A DNA stretch of 64,000 nucleotides from Uranotaenia lowii (lineage: Eukaryota > Arthropoda > Insecta > Diptera > Culicidae). Both the position numbers and the translations under genes were made by a program. The notes beneath the pieces are model-generated. The model searched no databases and was not told the origin of the DNA. It saw only the letters and a program-made list of their open reading frames with translations. Shown here in pieces: positions 12,063 to 24,000 of this stretch (the stretch's first letter is position 1; every line of letters starts with the position of its first letter). The stretch is from NCBI RefSeq assembly GCF_029784155.1, contig NC_073692.1, forward strand, positions 14,055,752 to 14,119,751. Reading direction: 5' to 3'.

Positions 12063-14390
12063 CCTTATCTCCCCTACTCTAGAACAATTTTTTTTTTGGC
12101 CCACCAGCCAATCTCATTTCAGTAATTTGGCCAGTCTGGTGAAAATGTTGGCCATCCATGTTCTAAAAAGTTAAGATGGTTCCTCGGAAGATAAGTTAGA
12201 GAAAGCTAGTGAACACGTTTTGTTAGAATCTGCAGAGTTGATGTGTTTGATAAGTTAGCCTCCTCGGTGGCCAACCGGGTTAAGGGAACGTTTCCGTCAA
12301 CTTAAGCCAAAACTATTCACGCGCCAAGCTATTTTAGAAGGACCGTTTCTAGCGTTTGCTAGAACAAAATTTACAAAACCCACCACGAGATGGCACTTTT
12401 TCATCGCGCTACTTGTATTTAAATGATCCGTTTGGATACTTTAAATAGACCGTTACAGTAAGGTCGGTCTCACGTCGTGTTTGCACAACGGAGATGATCT
12501 GGCTGGGGCGTCCCCGTCCAGGGACACGATTTAGTGTCATACTAATGCCTTGTCCTCCGGTCCGATCCGATTGACATGATACGGCCTCCTCCGTGGTCCG
12601 ATATTGCAAACATGACGTGATTCTGTGTCTTTGGTTACCCTAGCTCCTTTCTTACCATTCGAACTCAACAACCAGGAGCTTCCAATTCTATCGCCGAGTA
12701 CAACATGACAGCTGGAAACTGAATCGGGCGAAGTTTGGAGAGTAGCAGGCTGAAAAGGAAAAGTAAGAAAGGTAGTCGGCATTCAGTGCTGAACGCTCGA
12801 ACAAAGGAGTCGCCTCGAATGAAAAAGAGCAATGCGTATAGATCCGGAGTTTTTTAGCTCAAGGTCTGTACCGTCTATACTCGCAACTTTTCCAGTCTAA
12901 CCGAATTCCTTTTCTGGCCAAGACTTCGGATGCCAGCCAACCAGGAGGAACATCGAAAAGACGTTTCCAAAACCAAGCTTTCTCGAAGAAAGCACGTGGC
13001 CGGAAGGACTACCGGGTAATCTATATTACTTCGAGTCGGAAAGTTCGTTCTGGAAGCAGTCTGCAAGAGTTGATCGATTATGGTCAGCACTGTCAAGACC
13101 CTCTGACAAACCTCAGGGTCAGCCCTCCACTCTCTATCGCGTCAGTAGCCAAGAAAACACATAAATTTCCCCCAATCAAACTTCCCACCTAGCAAGTCTC
13201 TAGTGAAAGTTCGTCAACAATGTGCCTCACTAGTTAATTGCCCCACACGTCCCAGCCACGTTCACATACAAATTCACCTACCTCAAGTCTCGGATACACT
13301 GCTCGCTGATGATGTTGTAGATATCGAAGATGACGACGATATCGTTGGTCATAGCAGGAGGGCCTTCCGATGAGTGTACGCCGAGTGACGCGTGATGTGA
13401 CACCGGAACTATGGTATTGCTTATATTAAGCCAAAGATCGAGGGGTCCTATCGACGTTGGGAGCAACAAAATGGAGGGTTACCACTTGGAATTTTCCTTG
13501 ATACGGTTGATACGGAGTGCACGGTAGATAGTATTGTCATACCTGGATCTCTTTGTGCAGCTTTATCAATGTGATCAGCACTCTACGGGTTGGGATTCAC
13601 TGCTGCGAATATGATCTTATCCGACAGCCTTATTCACAATATCACACGTCCACGGCACCCTTAACAATGGCGATTTAGGGTTTTGTCCTCTGCTAAGAAC
13701 CTCCGCTAGTCACTTTCTCTCCATTTTGCTCCCTTTGTGATAACTCATAATCTAGCGGCGATGAGCAAATAGCGCCGGCGAATTGTGGTGAATATTGCTT
13801 AGTGCGTCTCGCATCTAAGCTTGCATCGCATTTGTAGGTTGGCTAGCAATACGTAACTGTGGTACCGTGGTCGATTGTGTTAAGTCTTTAAGTTGGTTCA
13901 ACTATCCTCTTGGCATCATAGGGTGTTTATCGAATGATACTGCGAAGATCTTACCAATCTTGACCACTGATCGATCTTGCTCGTTACAAGTCGTGGACCG
14001 TTTGAGGACGTCAAGGGGGCGAAAAAGGGACACTACGAGCAACCGAGCCATTTGTACGGCCCTTTCGGGCTCTGGACAACCAGGATTTCAACACGTGGCA
14101 TAAAAGGAAGACAGTTAAAATTGACAAACATTTTATGATGTGTGGCTCCGCTCGTAATTAGGCCACCCTCCCCCCTCCACGTCATCAATCGGTCAGCAAA
14201 CCACCATCAAACTATTCCGTTTGCCAAAACAAATTTCTTTATGCCCAGACAATGATTTCTTTATGCTCCAGAACACCGTCTTCAACCATCTCAAGATTTA
14301 TGCCTGTCTTTAAGCAACGCAAGCCCTCTGCCGGTCTTCAATACCTAACCTCAAACTACTACAGCCGAAATCATGGGAATCCTCTCCGGG
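12063..14390. other. GC-richer intergenic block of unknown origin
   Basis: From about 12240 the composition rises above the AT-rich background, and short frames occur on both strands (minus 12537-12782, 12875-13096, 13278-13469). None has a recognisable domain. The abrupt composition suggests transposon-derived DNA, but I find no TIR, LTR or enzyme motif. CTCGGTGGCCAACCGGGTTA near 12262 weakly recalls a tRNA A-box region. Confidence 0.35.
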
Positions 14391-14398
14391 ACCAGTAA

Positions 14399-14767
14399 CA
14401 AGGTTGCCGAAATCACAGAAAAATCTGTAATTTCACAGAATTTTGAGCAAATTTTCATCACAGAATCTGTGTCACAGAACACAGAATTTTGAAAAATTCA
14501 CAGATTTTACAGAATTTTTCTGATTCTGATTTTTTAGCCAATAGAAAATTTAGATTTTTTTTTACTTTGAATTAAAAAAGTATTATGGGATATGTAATTT
14601 TATTTGATTTTGCCACACTTAAATGTAAAAAAGACTCAATTTATCATGAATTTTCTTTGAAAATAAAGGAAAAGGCATCACAGAAAACCATCACAGAATT
14701 TTTGGGTAAAATCACAGAAATTCAAATTCTTTTTCTCAAAAACACAGAATTTTTTTCGGCAACCTTG
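14399..14767. mobile_element. hAT-type MITE, CACAGAAT family, copy 1
   Basis: TIR CAAGGTTGCCGAAA at the left and TTCGGCAACCTTG at the right. Flanks are ACCAGTAA (14391-14398) and ACCAGTAC (14768-14775), an 8-bp target duplication with one mismatch, the size made by hAT transposases. The body holds about ten degenerate CACAGAAT(TTT) words. Two other copies lie at 19746 and 38774. Confidence 0.88.
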
Positions 14768-14829
14768 ACCAGTACATCAACGGCCGCAACGCACTCTAAT
14801 TCCTTATGTTGTGATGTCTTGTGACTAGT

Positions 14830-16130
14830 TTCTCTGGGACTCCTCGTCACCTTGGAGCAGCCCAGATGTTTTCGTGGTCCAGTCGTTCGAATGTTTATTT
14901 CAAAATCAATGAACAACAGCAGAAAAAAGTCCTGAAATTCGTTGATTTGTACCAGTATGATTCGTAGCGTTGTGATGTGGTCCACACATGATCGTCCGGA
15001 TCGGAATCCAGCTTGTTGCCGTCGGAGTGTAGCGTCGATTTTCTCCTGAATCCTGTTCAGGATTACTTTGCAGAGTACTTTGAGAGTTGTACAGATCAAC
15101 GTTTTGCCACGCCAGTTACCGCACTTCGTCAGGTCTCCTTTCTTCGGGACCTTTACGAGGATACCCTGCATCCAGTCGGCCGGGAATGATGCAGTATCCC
15201 AAATGTCAGCGAAAAAAACGGTGCAACATTTGTGCTGACAGGATAGGGTCGGCTTTGAGCATCTCAGCAGGAATGCAATCGAATACAGGCGCTTTGTTGG
15301 ACTTTATGTCTTTGACATCCGCTTCTATTCCGAGTTTACGCCATTTATGCGATACTGTTGGCGCTTCGAGCTGCGGGATCTGTTGGCGTTCGCTATCTGT
15401 GACTCGGAAGAGTTGTTCAAAATACTCAGTCCAACGCTTGAGCTGATCTGTTCAATCTGTCAACAACTGACCTGCTCGGTCTTTCAGCGGCATTCTTGGA
15501 TTGGTTCTTGCGCCACTAAGGCGTCGAAAAATGTCATATAGTAAACAAATATCTCCATTTTACATTAGTGCAAATGGGATGTAGCTATAGTTCCATCCAA
15601 CTTTTGACAGTTCTAAAGGGTTTTTCTTGAGGAGAGAAAGAATAACTTTTCGCTTCCATCTCCCATGGCTCTTTCTTCCTCTTCGGCTAGGGAGTATGTC
15701 CAGGCTCTGTCTCGTCTACAAACTCTTTTAACTGCCATTTCCAGCTCTGCATATCGTAAGCGGGTGGCTGCTTTGGCTGACCCGGTACATGCCTGCTCAA
15801 TTTCGGCTTTTGCCTTTCTTCGATCATCAACCAACCTTCTTGCCATCTCGGGATACCTAATTGACCTTATTTGCTGGTCGATGGAGGAAGAGCGATCGAT
15901 CTATCACCATGGTTTTGTTGCCACAAAACTCTACATGCAGCTCTCCGTTTTCGTTCATCTGTCCTAGACCATGGCGCCCCATGATGCGCTGAAGGTCCTG
16001 ATTGTCGGAGTCACCTAAGTGGATTTGAATGTCACCCTTCGGAATTTTCTCTACCACGCTGTTCAGTTGACTGTAAAACTGCTCTTTCTCCTGCAAATCG
16101 GCAACGTCTAAGGTTTCCAACCCGTGTTCT
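14830..16130 (-). pseudogene. RTE-like non-LTR retrotransposon relic
   Basis: Read on the minus strand, pieces appear in the order of an RTE-type polyprotein. First an endonuclease segment (15857-16120: EKEQFYSQLN, then GDSDNQDLQRIMGRHGLG, then NENGEL). Then a linker (15613-15846: RRKAKAEIEQ, RRDRAW). Then a stretch through 15180-15600 with stops (LKRWTEYFEQLF, SNKAP, AEMLKADPILSAQ). Then the RT start (14850-15171: PKKGDLTKCGNWRG, RIQEKID, QQAGFRSGRSCVDHI, FIDFE). Frameshifts and stops separate the pieces, and the RT catalytic region and 3' end are gone. Dead copy; the assignment to RTE rather than a related clade is by recall of motifs. Confidence 0.78.
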
Positions 16131-17535
16131 AAATCTGGATACGCTTATTCTTTCGTTTATCGGTTCCCATCTTATGAGGGCTGTATGGACCTCCGGGCTT
16201 AACAGGAAACCAACTCTTCGTTCCCGAGAAGCGTGTTTTCCTCTTATGTCAGAGTAAAGCTTAAATTATCCATCCCACGATGGGGCTGCTATTTTGGATT
16301 TCATAAATTCAGCCGCTCGCTGCGAGACAGACGCTGTTTGAACTGCCTTTGATTTGGAGAACAGGCGCTCGGTTGATGTAGCACGCCGCTCCTGACCTGG
16401 AGAACGGACCACCTTTTCAGTCATCATGCGACCAAGGCGTCAACCGGGGTTGGGTACCTGATCTCCGCTAAGGTTACTTGCATCCCAGCCGGCACCACGG
16501 GGAGGTTGAGATAGGAGTTGTGAATAAGAGCTGAGATGATATGACGTCTAGAGGGCCTCGTTTTTCCGCATTAACTATCATTCGCCATCCGATAAGGGAT
16601 CGAGCTTGTGTGAAAATGTCATGAAACCTTATAAACTGCGATAGAAATGGCAGCGTGTTAACATTGGAAGGATATTCATGACTGCGCCAGATTTCATTCT
16701 TTCATGAACGCTATTGTTATTTCTAATACGCTTAAAGGACCTTAATTTTTGGAATTAAAAGTCTCGTTAACAAGATTTCAACACGCTGAGGACCGCTGAC
16801 ACCATAACGCGTAACATGAGTAAACAGTTCAACAAAATCATCTTGAGGGCACACGCGCCACAAGAAACGAAGAGCGTCTGATCATACAGTCCTTAACATG
16901 AGCCAAACGAACAGGTTGCACACTCGAAAGCAATTGATTGTCACCACTCGAGCCAGACACCCTCGCCTGGCTCCTTTGACTTCGGTTGTCCGGATCCGGA
17001 TTTATAGCGCTTATTTTTAGCTTGCACCACCAAAATATAATTCTGTTTGAGGCACACACCAGTTCTGATTGGCTGCGGACTCAATTCCTCTTCAATACAA
17101 ACAATGTATTGAAGCTTCAAGAAGCTTCTAAGGCCCCTCAAGGCTTATTCAACTTGAAGTTTATTTTTAAATTTTTGATTTTTTTAATAGTCCTGGAGAA
17201 AAGTAACAAAATGACTTGATTTTACTCACTGGAACAGTGGGATGCTGTTGAATTCTTGTTTTTAGAGCGGATCTTGTTTGGGAACAGCGTCGTTTATGAT
17301 ATGTCGTTGAGCTTGATTTTTTTCCTCTCAATCGGGGCGGCGCGCGATTTATGGCGTATGCCGGCATCGAGGCAGACACACTGGTAGCTCTAGCTTTCAT
17401 CCCCCGGTGTGGTTTTGTTTATTTTTATTTTTGCTGTTTGGAGTGCGTCGCGCAGCAGGCGTCTCGGGAACCTAACGGCGACGCCTTGCGCTTTGCGACG
17501 CCTGTGTCGCGTGGCGGCGGCATTCCCCCCATTCT
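16131..17535. other. intergenic, upstream of gene B
   Basis: Mixed composition; 16131-16900 may continue the transposon-derived block. No exon or RNA gene is supported. The GC-richer part from about 17330 precedes the gene B promoter. Confidence 0.4.
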
Positions 17536-17543
17536 TATAAAAG
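17536..17543 (+). promoter_or_regulatory. TATA box of gene B
   Basis: TATAAAAG is followed about 30-38 bp later by an insect-type initiator (ACAGTCAGCG, 17568-17577). This would give a 5' leader of roughly 450 nt before the ATG at 18025. No other exon-like sequence intervenes. Confidence 0.5.
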
Positions 17544-18024
17544 ATGCCCGGTTGCACAATCTTGCAAACAGTCAGCGTTCGTCGGTTTGTCGGCCAAGAA
17601 TATTTGAAATCTCGAAGAAGTGGCGGTTGAGGAAACCTGTCCAGTCCAGAAAAATAAAAGAACATCGATCCTGAAGAAAGGACCTTTCGGTGTCTGTTTG
17701 TGAAAAGTGAAGATTGTTCTCTCGAGACGACATAGCATAATCTGTGCTCAGGTGAAGAGGTGCTGAAAGAAGAAGTTAATTAACCTTTGCCAAGGATAGC
17801 GATAAACCGGTTCGAAGAAAGTGAAGCCCACAGCTGTCGAACCCTTTCGAGCAGGAAGTGCACATTTGAAATTTCTCAGTGTTTAAGTGCGAGAGATACA
17901 CCGGAAGACCAACCCAGTTCAAGTTCATGGTCAACTGTAATTGATCGTGAAAGTTGCAGGAACGATTAAATTCACTGAAAAGAAAGAAAAGAAACGTGAT
18001 AAATCGCTTAGAAAAGATTTAACA

Positions 18025-21000
18025 ATGAAATCAATCACCGCCTTTCTGATTTTCGTTGTTATCCTCAGGATAGATAGCACATTCAGTGCATTACGTAAGT
18101 ATATTATCTTGGAGCAGAAAAATAAATATTTCTTTTAAAGACTTGTTTTGAGCTTTGAAATTTCAAAATTTGAAATTTTTTAAAATATTCAATACCCTAA
18201 AATTGGATCCTTTACATCATTTTACAAATTTTGCGATGAATTTATGAATGAAAAGGTAGAACAAAAAATATATACCTATATTTCAATAAATTTAACCTGA
18301 ATATTAAAAGTAACAAAAAAACGGATTCGGATGAGGTATTTGGACCTGTTATTGCCTGTTTGATGTTGAATTTGGAGATCCCACTTCGTACGCCTGAATA
18401 TGGAAGTGTTATAAATATACTTACTTTAATTCTATTTTGGAAACGGCTTTCTGAAGTTTTCAAGAGCCATTTGATGATTTGTGCTCAATGTATGGCTTGT
18501 TTTTTAAGTGAAAGTAGCAGATAATTCTCGTATTCAATCAAACTGTTTAGAGCATTCGAAAACATGAAGTTTTTTTTGTTTTATTTTCGTAATTCACTAG
18601 AACTCGATCATTTTCAAATTTATACATTTGCATCATCCGCCAAACAAAGCACCAGAAACATCATGTATGAGTTTTGCTTAGACACGAATGCCACAAAATG
18701 GTAAAGTGTCATGAATGAACCAAAATAAAGTATGAGTGTGTGTGTTGTTATTGCTTTGTTTGATGGATCTTCGAATCACCGTTTAAGGCAAAATGCATGG
18801 ATCAAGAATGGTAAATGAAAAAAAAAAATCGCCTCGATCCGGAGTCGAACTCGAGTCTTCTGATTATCTCTCCGACACCTTATCAATAGGCCAAAGCTGT
18901 AGCTCTATCATTCTGTTGACTTCATCCATTTGAATTCGCTGCGAGATTCTACGGCAGAAAACGCTAATCTTCCCTATGTAGAAAAAAGATTTTGTAAACG
19001 TAAAAACCTTATCACACAGTTAATACAATAAGTATTTTATTACAGGATACGATACTCAACGTTCTTATTCTCGAAAGAGGAGGGAAGAAGTATCTATAGC
19101 ATCGAGGCGTTGGGGCGTTGTTTTTTTACTGGTCAAAACTTTACTGAGTTAACAAACAGACAGGACACTTAATTTTCATAATGATAGCCTTCTGTTTTTT
19201 TCGTTTTTATTTATCTTCCCGTGACAACCAAAAAAGGCTTTAAAAACATTTTTTTTTACTAAGGAACGATTTGCTATCTTCAAAAAAGTTTGAAAATTAT
19301 CTTTAAGCACGGATAAACAAATGTACAACTTAGCCAGGAAAAGTGTGTTAAGTAAAAGCGGCCATTTTGAAACAATTTGATGTTTTTTTGTTACGCCACC
19401 AGATTTCTCCAAGGACATTGGAGAGAACTGTCTAAAAGAAAGGGCACAGTGAACAACACAAAATTACAAAAATCATGTCAGTTTTGAATGGGTCGTATTA
19501 CTATTCGACTAGTATCGAGTAAATTGATGTTGAAGTTTCGACACAAATTTGCGATTTGCATAATGAAAATATTTTTAGCTTAAAGCAGTTATTCTAATTG
19601 CTTCTAACAAGCATTAAGCACTATATAGAAACAAATATGATTCGTGAAAATACCCGCTTAAAGAAGCCTTGAATCGGTATTGCTGCGAGGGATCTTAAAT
19701 TTAAAATCCAACTGGATAAAATAACTGGTTCTCCTGGCTTGCCTTCAGGGTTGCCGAAATCACAGAAAAATCTATAATTCCACAGAATTTTGAGCAAATT
19801 TTCATCGCACATTCTGTGTCACAGTACTTAGAATTTTGGAAATATTCACAGATTTCACAGATTTTTTGAATTTTGTACATTTGTCAATAATTATATTATT
19901 TTAAAAATATTCATTCGTTTGAAATATCATGATAATATAGTTTATTTTAATTTATTTTTCTCAAGTAAATTGTAAAAAAAAAACCAACATTACATGAATT
20001 TTCAATTAAATTAATGCCTTCTCCATCACAGAAAACCATCACAGAATTTCTGGGTTGAATCACAGAAAATCAGATTTTTTTTGGCAAAAACACAGAATTT
20101 TTTTCGGCAACCTTGCTTGTCTTAAGTTGTTAGTTAGCTCCTATAGTAAAAAAAATGGAGGTAACATAAACCAGATAAGTTTACTAACGCAAAAAATTTA
20201 ATAAATTGCAGCAGTCTTTTCGACTACAATGTTTATTTATTTATGTTTGAGAAATATACAAGTGCGCCCTTGCGAGTATGAGGTACTGGTAACGAGTATG
20301 AGGTAACTATTGTAATTGAGCTTGTTTAGAAAATAAATAAAAGTAGATTTGTTCTAAAATAGTATATGTACAAGTACAACTACACAAAATTTGGTTGAAA
20401 AATATTGTTTTTTGAAAAAATTATAAGACAAATAAAATTGGCCCATTCTTACCCCTTAGTGGGGATGGCTAGGGGCCACGTTTGTAATAGTTGTCTGTTT
20501 GAAAAAAATGTGTTACCAAAAATTTAAAAAAAATACATGTGTTTAAATGAAGAATGATCCCGTAGAGAGTAAAAATTTTATCTGTCATGAATTTTGGCTT
20601 ACAGTTTCATGTAATGATGATCAATACATATTAAATAGTCAGTTCCTTCACTTCAACCGAGGTTATTCATTCAACAGGAGCAGATAAGATTATTTTACGT
20701 TCTCTATGCCATATTGTGCCGTTGTATTTTTATATTAATTGCTGGTAAACATGTGCTTCCTGTTATAATTTGTTATCGTGGTAAATGGATGGCCCTTTTT
20801 AATGTTCTCTCACGCTGGTCCTTGCTAAATTTTTTATTAAAAAAAACAATTTTTTTGAAAAATAAATGTTATTGGAATTTACCATAATCTTATAAAAAGG
20901 CTGGTAGTTGAAAAACGTTCATAATTATTTGGATTTTCGTTTTTTCTTTGGTTTTATTGTTTTTTCTATCACTGATTGCAATTTTCTCGGCTATAATGCT

Positions 21001-24000
21001 GGTTCCGGCTCAAACAGCTCGTTTTGTATGTATGTATGTATGTATGTATGGGCCCCCCATCGGTAGCAAGGTCCTGCCTATGTCTGTGTGGTTGGCCCAA
21101 AGGCTTCCACGGCCGATGGTTCGTCGAGAGAAGGCATCCAACCTTCAGAAACCTACAATGGTTGGCTATCACTCCGCTTGTAAAAGTTTCTTCAGGTTAT
21201 CCCCAGATGCATTCTCTCTAGAAAATATATAACAATATTGAATACAATGATCAAATAAAACGATAAATTGTCTATATACTTAATAAAAATAAAATGAAAA
21301 AATCAGCAATAGGTGAAAAAATCTATTTAATTATTATACAGTTATAACAAGTGGGAGTGAAGCAGAAGCTACTTCTTAATAAACGCTTATGGAAATATAA
21401 CTAAATGAATAAAAAATTACCGTTGGTTTACCTGAAAATGAAATAAAACATTATTATGATTGCATCTCGATTGGAATAAAATATTTAGGTTTAATTGAAC
21501 AGATTCCCTACGTTAAGATCCTTGTAAAACTAGTGGAATACCATATTTCACATTTACATTTTGATTAAAAAAAAAAAATTATTTAAATCGATAACCAATT
21601 GATGAAACACATATTTTGTTATATTTGATCTTTCTATTCCACCTCTTTTATTTAAACACTGTCAAATCATAAAGTTGCGATGGATTTAAAAATTTGAATT
21701 AAAAAATGTAAATTTTGGAAGGAAACATATGTTCATCATAAAAATTCTTTAATTAAATAAACTTATTTCCGATTTCAAAACCTTCATAGGAATTTTTTTA
21801 TCATTTGTATCATCGTCATATCAAATCCAACACATCAACTTAATGCATTTATTACCAGCCCGCCCAAGCACATTCACCTTATCACTGATCCCCTTTAAAT
21901 CCCTTTAAACGACAATCAGAACGCACTGCACAATCAAAATAATTTTCTCTCCCGAGACCATAAAACTGGAAACACATCCTTCGTTTATAAGGAAAATTTT
22001 ATGCTTAGGATCCATCACTAATCATCATGATATTCCACTCGCACCAACAATACCCCACATGAAACACGTAACAACTGCCCACCAATTTAATTTTCAAAGA
22101 TTTAATTCGAAATTCCGAACTACACAGTAGGCCCTGACTTTGCCCATTCAGCTCTTCGTTGCCACACACACATGTACGCATGAACCCCAGGGCGAAGCCC
22201 GACTTCTGCGTACGATAAAGCCCCGTCTTCTCCACTCCATGGAAGCGCACCACAGATCGAACACAAAATCACTGCAAAGAACTCAAACACTATCCTCCCC
22301 AACAAAAACTCCGTCACTTTACAAAAATTTCACATTACTACAACTTGGTGTACTAAATAGGAATTCAAATCTGCATCGAACCAAACACCATCATCAATGT
22401 CATAACTTCAAACACCCGCGGAAGAAAAAATAAAAGCTACCATAGGCGACGAGCGTTCGTTACAGACTGGCTCAAACAGCTCGTTTTGTGTTGATAAAAT
22501 CTTGGAAGGTATTTTCATTTTTTCCAGTCCAATTCGGTGCATACGAAATTGATCTTAGTAGTGGTTCCACACTTGTTGCAAAGATACCACTTTTCAAAAC
22601 CAAAATTCTAGCTTTTTTTCTATTTTTTCTCTAGTCTTTCCATCAAGGCCTTTAACAGTGCTGAGAAATGTGGCTTCTGTAGAGTTTTCGCTGAAGACAT
22701 GCTTTTTTTCTTTATAAGTCCGAAGCACTTATCTCGCTTCATATTGGCTTCATGGGACGAAAAAAAGCAACGTCTAAAGTCTGCGTAATATTTATGTGTT
22801 GAGTTCGAAGGGAGACATTTAAAAGAAATGCTGTGTCGCAGCCGCAGCCCGATGTATTTTCGCGACAATATTGCATAAACTGCAATGAACTACTGCAATG
22901 AAAGAACCTTTTGATTGTCTATCAAACCAAGCAAATGGCACTGTTTTTGTCAATTTTTAACGACGAGAGCACGTGAAATTTTACACAAGTTTCTGAGGAT
23001 ATTTTGTTTGAGCTAGTACATTTGTTCATCTGTGCTTAAAGTCTCAGATTGTAAGTAGATTTAAAATATCAACAAATCATAATTATTAATTTAAATCGTG
23101 AATTTTTTTAGTAAAATCAAAAAATGGGGAATTGAAAAGCCTGAAACAGGAAAAAGGCCAACCAGCTTAAACTGAATGATATCTAAATGCTTTTGTTTGG
23201 AATAGTCAAGACGCAGTTTATACCCAACACGATCATCGACATAAAAGATAATTAAAAAGTTTAAAAACTTGGACACTATTGATCGCTAGCCTAATACTTG
23301 ATAACAGGAATCGCTTTGAACTACTCTAGAAATGCTTTTATTGATTATGTAAATCATAACTTACATTTGTAATTAGTACAAAAGTGAAATCAAGCGCAAA
23401 CAAGTTGTTATTTTCAAAGGTTGCTTTGCTCATTAGCGATTTGCAGCAAAACTTTTTGACAAGCAGCGCCCACTGCTTTCTGGTTCTTTCTTATGGAACT
23501 AACAAAAGGGTGATGATAGCTGTGTTTTAACACGGCTGGGAAAACGAATTGTTTCTGTTATTGCGAATTCAGGGAAAACTGTAAAATTCAAAGCATTTAT
23601 AATGACTGAAGCTTGTAAGAATTTTTTTTAAATTTACATTTTATAAAGCTTTTGGCGTAAACAACTGAACTTTTTGATGGTTTTGTTCTCAAAATTCTAT
23701 TTTTAAATTTTTAAATTTTAACCCTATAGGAGTTGTTTCGATTGAGATCAATTTTGGTGATTTTGCTACGTTGGTGATTCTGTCTGATCAATTTGAGAAG
23801 GATCCTGATGTATAATTTAAAGACATTTTTTTTTTAAATAATTAGGTACAATTATGTTCTCAAGTTGAAATTTGTTCTCAAGTTGTGTTTAATTAGCGGT
23901 CACTGCACTTTTCAACTTCAAATTTTTCGAGAGGACGCTGCTCCAAACACTTTCTTTAAGTTTTCCACTCTGAAAAATCAGATTTTTTATAATTTCTATT

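Noticed and set aside
12255..12320. tRNA-like A-box sequence
   Set aside because: No B box or acceptor pairing within the expected distance.
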